DNA of 11,504 bases from Cellvibrionales bacterium UBA2618 (GTDB taxonomy: Bacteria > Pseudomonadota > Gammaproteobacteria > Pseudomonadales > Porticoccaceae), in contig DDJS01000021.1 of NCBI GenBank assembly GCA_002339165.1, forward strand, positions 1 to 11,504. The letters run 5' to 3'. Positions 7,003-11,504 of the stretch are shown here, piece by piece (within the stretch, counting starts at the first letter, position 1; each line of letters starts with the position of its first letter). The translations under genes were made by a program, and so were the position numbers. The notes under the pieces are model-generated. The model was not told the DNA's origin and searched no databases. It saw nothing but the letters and a program-made list of their open reading frames with translations.

Positions 7003-8682
7003 CTAAGCTGGAGGCTCTCCCGCCAACTCCGCACGCTCCTGACGGCTGTTATAATCGGCAATGAAGTGACGCCGCGCCAGCACCGAGAATAAAATGATCA
7101 CCACGTAGATAATTAAAATAGACTGCAAACTGGTGCGCAAAGCATCACTCGCGTCCATCCCCGAAGCAGTAAACCAATCACTCAGGCGTCCGACGGTATA
7201 GGGACCGAGTGACAAGCCAATGATTGAGCCCACCGCGATGTAAAATGCAGACGATGTCGCGCGCATTCTCGGCAATACCAACTCGGTAACAATACTAGAA
7301 CCTGCACCACTCCAAAAGACACCAAAAAACTGCAATACCGCATTGGCAATATAGGCAGTTTTTAAATCATCAGTATTCAGTAATGCCAACGCCGCGACCG
7401 AGGTAAAACAAGCTGAAACCACCGCCATATAAACGTGCAAATCTGCGCGGCGCCCGCGTAAAAAGTCTGCCATGTAGCCGCCCGTGACAACCCCAACGCC
7501 ACCACATATTGCCAGCGTAGCTCCCAAGACAACGCCGACCTCGGCAATCCCCGCATCAAAAGTGCGCAAAAAATACGGTGCCACCCAAAAACTAAAGCTG
7601 TAGGTAATCACCGTACAGGCTGGGTAGGCTATATTGGCATAGCGCAGTGCCTTGCTTTTAAAGATCAAAGCAAACGCTGGTGGATCTCGAAAACTCAACG
7701 ACTGGGCCCATGAAAACAGACAATAAACGGCAATGCCAAGCACCGTCCACTGCGCCACATCGCTGGTGGCGTTCACCAATCCTACCGACAGCGCAATAAT
7801 TATCGCCGCCGCCAACAGGTTCACAGCGACGGCACGGCCGCCTCCATCGCGGTTTTTAGACAGCGAATAAATAGAGAACGGGGGCACGATTGACATCAAT
7901 TCATACCAGGTCTCCCTGAAAGGATGTGGGTGCTTGGCACTCTTAATCCCCTCACTAAGACCCCTCTCGGGCTCACGCATAGCGTATACCAGAAACGCCA
8001 AAATAATGCCCGGAAACCCGACCATCATAAATGTCACCTGCCAACTCTCAAGCCCAAAAGGTGCTAGCGCAGTATCCGGGTAAGTACTTTTCCAAAAATC
8101 GACGATCAATCCACCCAAACCAAGGCTCACGCCCATACCGATATAGGCGCCCATCGAGTAGGTTGCAAGAACGCTGGCACGGCGGTTCGGTGGAAACCAA
8201 TCGGAAAGCAGTGAATAGGTTGCAGGCGTCGCACTCGCCTCACCGGCTCCCACACCAAAGCGGAACAGAGCCAAACTCACAATACCACCAGCTGTCCCCG
8301 AGAGCATGGTCATGGCACTCCAAAAAACCAGCCCAATAGCAATTAAGCTCTTGCGGACCCAAAGGTCAGCTAAGCGTCCCAGTGGCAAGCCGAAAATTGC
8401 GTAAAAAGCAGCAAAACTAGTTCCATAGAGAAAACCTAATTGTGCGTCTGTAATGCCAAGATCACCCTTGAGCTCCTCCGATAAAATCGACAAAATCTGG
8501 CGATCGATCAGATTAAAGGTATAGACCACAATCATTACTACCAAAACGTATTTGGCGTAGGGACCGCCGACTCTGTATTTATCTTTATCCACTGGCGTGT
8601 TACCTCTGCTGCTGTATCGGTCAATGAGTCTCGGCATCGACTTGTTTTCGCTAGCCAGCGAATAATCTCTGGCCCGCGACAT
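7003..8682 (-). CDS. MFS permease, spinster-like, with extra central membrane segments
   Basis: A 559-residue inner-membrane permease. After a charged N-terminal tail of about 42 residues, TM1 carries FNLIDRQILSIL, a hallmark of the spinster-like MFS group. The MFS motif A is GRLADLWVRK at 102-111 in the TM2-TM3 loop, and RFGVGAGEASATPATYSLLSDW (TM4 and after) is also typical. I count six segments to about residue 236 and six from about 348 to 537. Between the halves lie two more hydrophobic stretches (about 283-304 and 310-328), giving an apparent 14. The acyl-CoA synthetase gene on the same strand ends 266 bases upstream, so uptake of the acid that enzyme activates is a plausible but unproven role. 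The start is uncertain: ATG at 8682 is the longest, ATG at 8637 would remove 15 residues, and neither has a good Shine-Dalgarno sequence. Confidence 0.9.
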   Translation of the reverse strand: MSRARDYSLASENKSMPRLIDRYSSRGNTPVDKDKYRVGGPYAKYVLVVMIVVYTFNLIDRQILSILSEELKGDLGITDAQLGFLYGTSFAAFYAIFGLPLGRLADLWVRKSLIAIGLVFWSAMTMLSGTAGGIVSLALFRFGVGAGEASATPATYSLLSDWFPPNRRASVLATYSMGAYIGMGVSLGLGGLIVDFWKSTYPDTALAPFGLESWQVTFMMVGFPGIILAFLVYAMREPERGLSEGIKSAKHPHPFRETWYELMSIVPPFSIYSLSKNRDGGGRAVAVNLLAAAIIIALSVGLVNATSDVAQWTVLGIAVYCLFSWAQSLSFRDPPAFALIFKSKALRYANIAYPACTVITYSFSFWVAPYFLRTFDAGIAEVGVVLGATLAICGGVGVVTGGYMADFLRGRRADLHVYMAVVSACFTSVAALALLNTDDLKTAYIANAVLQFFGVFWSGAGSSIVTELVLPRMRATSSAFYIAVGSIIGLSLGPYTVGRLSDWFTASGMDASDALRTSLQSILIIYVVIILFSVLARRHFIADYNSRQERAELAGEPPA

Positions 8683-8935
8683 CGTAGTTCAAACCACTAT
8701 TAAACGGAAATTGAGCACACCCTAAAGACAGATTTTGACTCGAATAGTTCCACGGTATAAAGGCTTATAAGGTATTTCAAACGCCGTGCCTCGATCGCTG
8801 CGGGTCGCAGACTTTGCGTCAACGTTCACCCTCTCGTCGATTGACTCAGTCACTCTGAATGGCTAGGCCGGCGCCCCGGTAGGATAATCCAAACACTCGG
8901 CACTCAGTCGCAATATGCAAAGCTATGAATGCCTA

Positions 8936-8958
8936 ACCCGTTCTTCGATCAAACGGGT
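8936..8958 (-). repeat. Stem-loop spanning the stop codon of the acyl-CoA synthetase gene
   Basis: ACCCGTT (8936-8942) and AACGGGT (8952-8958) are perfect seven-base complements around a nine-base spacer. On the minus strand the 5' arm holds the last two codons, the TGA stop (8951-8949) begins the loop, and the 3' arm follows. No T-run comes after it, so it is not a standard intrinsic terminator. It may instead protect the 3' end of the transcript or aid rho-dependent termination. Confidence 0.5.
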
Positions 8959-10478
8959 ACCGTTTTCAGACGGCGCTCCAGTGCCTCGCGAATTATTTTA
9001 CCACTATCGCTTCTCGGCAATTCCTCCATGCTCACAAAATGTACCTCGCGGGGTCGCTTATACCCGGCCAATCGCGCCCTACAAAGGATTTCTATCTCAG
9101 CCTCGCAGAGCTGTGAGTCATTTCGCACCACAAAGGCAACCGGGATTTCGCCCCAGTGGTCGTCGGGCTTACGCACCACAGCTGTGTCATCGATCCTTGG
9201 ATCGGCCAACAGAATCCTTTCAATTTCCGCCGGGTATATATTTTCACCGCCCGACTTGATCATATATTTAGAACGCCCAGCAAACTCCAACTCGCCGGCG
9301 TCGGTCTGTCGAAACAAATCGCCCATGTGAAACCAGCCGCCGCGAAAATCTTTGGCATTTACCTCTGGGGCATTCCAATAACCGCTGAACAAGGTCGGGC
9401 CACGAAGTATAATTTCTCCCACTTCTCCTGGAGTTACATCACGATCCTGATCGTCGACTATACGAAATTCGCAAAGCGAACTGCGCTGCTTGTCGAGGTT
9501 GGACGGCGCAACACCAATTGGAATCAGGTGAGCTGTTGCCGGTGGTAAGCCTGTTTCAGTGGCGCCAAAGGAGTTTGCAAACGGCGCGTTTAGTAACGCG
9601 CTAGTCTCCGCGATCAATGCCGCGGGTAACATGTCAGCGCTACTGCCGACGACGCGAATGCCGCGAACTTGGCTACCGGATTCAACAATCCGCTTCAACA
9701 GCGGCTCAATCGTGGCCGGCATTAATAACAACCAACCCAACTGATGGCGTGCAATCGCGTCTACCATGGCGTCGAGATCTAACCCATCGGTGATGATCAC
9801 CGGTGCGCCCATCATCATCGACGATAACGTGTGATCGCTACCGCCCATGTGGTACATCGGCGCCCACGCCAAAAATGCATCGGTAGGTTCGACCTTTAAA
9901 TCCATTCGCAATACCGTCATGCGCGCTATCTCTGCGCGATGGCTGATTAATGCCGCCTTGGGTAACCCGGTGGTACCGCTGGTATTTAACAGCAATAAAC
10001 CCTGTTCTGGATCGCTGCTGGGCGCTTCGCAATCGGCGACGGCATCATCAGACATCGCCAGACAGTCTTCCATTGATATCTTGGAACGCTGGTCGTTTAC
10101 GATCAGATCTAGTTTGTCACTAAAGCGCGCCGAAACATAAAATAAGCTCGGCTCTACGGTATCGATGCAGTGCTTCAATTCCTCGCCGGCGAGGCGCCAA
10201 TTAAGGCAGGCTACGATGGCACCGATGCGCGCCGAGGCCAATTGCAACATGGTGTATTCGGGGCGGTTTTCAGACAAAATAGCCAGTCGATCGCCGGGCT
10301 TGACACCCTGTTGCCGGAGTATACTGGCGAGCCTATCGACGGTATGGAGCAGTTCACCGTAATTCCAAATACGCTCGCCATTCTGAATGGCAAGGTGTTG
10401 AGGGCGCCAGAGCGCACTCGCTCTAAACAGGCTGTATACAGTAGAAGGAGTTGCTGAGGTCATGGTTTTTGGGGTCAC
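8949..10478 (-). CDS. AMP-forming acyl-CoA synthetase (class I adenylate-forming, FadD/long-chain ligase-like)
   Basis: A complete 509-residue ligase with all core motifs: the phosphate-binding loop NTSGTTGLPK (165-174), FGATE (304-308), GGWFHMGD with ribose-contacting Asp387, the hinge region GRSKYMIKSGGENIYPAEIE (401-420), and SDSGKI with the adenylation lysine Lys494. It would activate a carboxylic acid to acyl-CoA via an acyl-AMP. The gene lies between a TetR regulator 119 bases upstream and an MFS permease downstream, all on the minus strand, suggesting a regulated uptake-and-activation set. The chain length or ring specificity is not evident. The longest start is GTG at 10478. The ATG at 10463 (504 residues) is at least as likely, since neither site has a Shine-Dalgarno sequence. 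It is only distantly similar to the ligase at the left edge; both share GGW, SGGENI and WGEIP blocks common to the superfamily. Confidence 0.94.
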   Translation of the reverse strand: MTPKTMTSATPSTVYSLFRASALWRPQHLAIQNGERIWNYGELLHTVDRLASILRQQGVKPGDRLAILSENRPEYTMLQLASARIGAIVACLNWRLAGEELKHCIDTVEPSLFYVSARFSDKLDLIVNDQRSKISMEDCLAMSDDAVADCEAPSSDPEQGLLLLNTSGTTGLPKAALISHRAEIARMTVLRMDLKVEPTDAFLAWAPMYHMGGSDHTLSSMMMGAPVIITDGLDLDAMVDAIARHQLGWLLLMPATIEPLLKRIVESGSQVRGIRVVGSSADMLPAALIAETSALLNAPFANSFGATETGLPPATAHLIPIGVAPSNLDKQRSSLCEFRIVDDQDRDVTPGEVGEIILRGPTLFSGYWNAPEVNAKDFRGGWFHMGDLFRQTDAGELEFAGRSKYMIKSGGENIYPAEIERILLADPRIDDTAVVRKPDDHWGEIPVAFVVRNDSQLCEAEIEILCRARLAGYKRPREVHFVSMEELPRSDSGKIIREALERRLKTVPV

Positions 10479-10511
10479 TATGCATATGGTAAAAAGTCAA
10501 AACATAAATAC

Positions 10512-10530
10512 GTCTAGAAACAAGGTAGAC
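10512..10530 (-). promoter_or_regulatory. Candidate TetR operator in front of the acyl-CoA synthetase gene
   Basis: GTCTA (10512-10516) and TAGAC (10526-10530) form a perfect five-base inverted repeat with a nine-base centre, 19 bp in all, a common operator size for TetR proteins. It lies about ten bases downstream of a TATAAT box read on the minus strand, where a bound repressor would cover the transcription start. The link to the neighbouring regulator is inferred from position. Confidence 0.4.
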
Positions 10531-10539
10531 AACATTTTA

Positions 10540-10545
10540 ATTATA
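10540..10545 (-). promoter_or_regulatory. Candidate -10 box (TATAAT) for the acyl-CoA synthetase gene
   Basis: A perfect TATAAT on the minus strand, placed between the regulator's stop and the ligase's start, predicts transcription from about 10533. No good -35 box is found at 16-18 bases, so the promoter may be weak or activator-dependent. The surrounding DNA is very AT-rich, which raises the chance of a random match. Confidence 0.4.
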
Positions 10546-10597
10546 TTCAAACTTTAAATCTTTACGAATCTTAAAAATCAAGGACTCTCAGTCACCA

Positions 10598-11251
10598 CTA
10601 GTACGCCTGCATCTGTGATTTTAGCGCGACGCTCGGTGGTTGCGTCGCAGTCTTGGCCATCGGAGGCAGTCCACAGGTCGCTCTCAGCGCCTTTTTAAAT
10701 AGGTTTGCAGCATTTTCAAGTCCATTGTCCGGGTCGAAATACGCGTTTAACTTGGCTCCCGCCAACAACCAATAGATGATTTCGCCCTTTTCCTCACGGC
10801 TCTCTGGATCGGCGTCCGAATCAGTAAACAGCGTCGACAAGATCTCCTTACAATTGCGATCCATCTCTAGTTTAAAGTCACTCAGTATCGGATCCTTGAC
10901 CGCCACGCCAATTGCCTCATACATAAATCCCGAGGTCGAGCGGTTGATGTTTTCGTTAGCGATAAACAAAAAGTCGGTTATGTAGTCAATTTTCTCATCC
11001 AGCGGTAAATTAACCATCTGACTCAAACCCAGCACGACCACATCACATTGCTGCTGGCAACAGTTGCGCAGTAAATCCTGTTTCGAATCAAAATAATAAA
11101 ATATGTGGCTGGGAAATAATCCCGCTTCTTTGGCGACATCTGCCATTGCTGTATTGGCATAGCCCTGCTGACTAACGCAATGTTTAAACGCCTTAATAAT
11201 AGCTTCCTTGCGCAGTGTTCCCTTGGGTTTAGTCGGTTTTTTAATCACCAT
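10598..11251 (-). CDS. TetR/AcrR-family transcriptional regulator
   Basis: This predicted repressor has 217 residues from the ATG at 11251. The frame continues upstream to a TTG at 11287, but the extra 12 residues (SSDHRHDGIF...) do not look like a family N terminus, and the ATG start gives the usual short basic tail KKPTKPKGTLRK. The DNA-binding domain covers about 14-61: a first helix KEAIIKAFKHCVSQQGY, then the helix-turn-helix TAMADVAKEAGLFPSHIFYYF and SKQDLL, which matches the TetR_N pattern well. The C-terminal ligand domain is alpha-helical and not recognisable; it contains WLLAGAKLNAYFDP, as in many TetR members. The acyl-CoA synthetase lies directly downstream on the same strand, so it is the most likely target, with an acyl-CoA or the free acid as the likely effector. 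That assignment is inference. A divergent gene beyond 11504 is the other possible target. Confidence 0.92.
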   Translation of the reverse strand: MVIKKPTKPKGTLRKEAIIKAFKHCVSQQGYANTAMADVAKEAGLFPSHIFYYFDSKQDLLRNCCQQQCDVVVLGLSQMVNLPLDEKIDYITDFLFIANENINRSTSGFMYEAIGVAVKDPILSDFKLEMDRNCKEILSTLFTDSDADPESREEKGEIIYWLLAGAKLNAYFDPDNGLENAANLFKKALRATCGLPPMAKTATQPPSVALKSQMQAY

Positions 11252-11459
11252 AATAAATATCCCGTCATGTCGATGGTCGCTCGACAACGCACGCGTCGTG
11301 CCATTGGTTATAGGATCTTACGGTATAAGGCTCAGGATGACGCAGCGGTCGGCACTGAAAATCACTACCTAAGTAAACCCAATACCGCGACGGATACTTG
11401 AATTTTATTTAATATTACTCCAAGCTCCTCAACAAATAAAGCGCAACTCGCAGGCACGC

Positions 11460-11504
11460 TATAATTAAAGGCCCTGTAACGGGCGATAACTACGGAGTAA
11501 AAAC
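11460..11504 (+). promoter_or_regulatory. Promoter -10 box and ribosome binding site of a gene starting beyond the window
   Basis: TATAAT (11460-11465) is a perfect -10 box on the plus strand. About 28 bases later comes GGAG (11494-11497), and the window ends seven bases after it, exactly where a start codon would be expected. Between them GCCC (11471-11474) and GGGC (11481-11484) can form a small hairpin. No plus-strand coding sequence begins inside the window here, so a divergent gene just past the right edge is inferred. Confidence 0.5.

Noticed and set aside
8031..8339. Plus-strand open frame of 102 codons inside the MFS gene
   Set aside because: It is antisense to a conserved permease, its composition is low in hydrophobic residues with no recognisable domain, and it is best read as a shadow of the MFS codons.
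9156..9548. Plus-strand open frame of 130 codons inside the acyl-CoA synthetase gene
   Set aside because: It is antisense to the conserved ligase core (motif A7 to hinge), with no start signal and no recognisable domain.
10583..10593. GACT-CTC-AGTC hairpin just after the TetR stop codon
   Set aside because: A four-pair stem with a three-base loop and no adjoining T-run is likely chance.
1..11504. CRISPR array, transposase, toxin-antitoxin or phage defence genes
   Set aside because: No regularly spaced repeats and no proteins with such motifs were seen on either strand.

Overview
The window looks like chromosomal DNA of a free-living gammaproteobacterium. The main reason is the uvrC-pgsA-tRNA-Cys order, a classic gammaproteobacterial arrangement. 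Several lipid and acyl-CoA genes surround it, as is common in marine or aquatic oligotrophs of the Cellvibrionales/Spongiibacteraceae kind. That finer placement is inference from gene content only. No phage, transposase, CRISPR or rRNA sequence is visible, and I did not find a clear new biological system.

Layout. Left edge (1-1751, + strand): the 3' part of an AMP-forming acyl-CoA synthetase, then an SDR dehydrogenase of the 3-hydroxyacyl-CoA dehydrogenase type 2 (HSD10) kind. Together they read as the end of a fatty-acid or related acyl-CoA catabolic operon. Middle left (1752-3503, + strand): a small unrecognised membrane-anchored protein, then a DMT/EamA transporter behind an intergenic region rich in inverted repeats. 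Core (3539-6238, - strand): uvrC (nucleotide excision repair), pgsA (phosphatidylglycerophosphate synthase) and tRNA-Cys(GCA), probably read in that order. Next (6345-6824, - strand) is a META-domain lipoprotein.

Right part (7003-11251, all - strand): a TetR-family regulator, an acyl-CoA synthetase of about 500 residues, and a spinster-like MFS permease with two apparent extra membrane segments. This suggests a small regulated module that takes up an organic acid and activates it to its CoA thioester; the substrate cannot be told from sequence. A 19-bp inverted repeat just downstream of a perfect TATAAT box lies between regulator and ligase and is the best operator candidate. At the right edge, a + strand -10 box and a Shine-Dalgarno sequence run off the window, so a divergent gene very likely begins just beyond position 11504.
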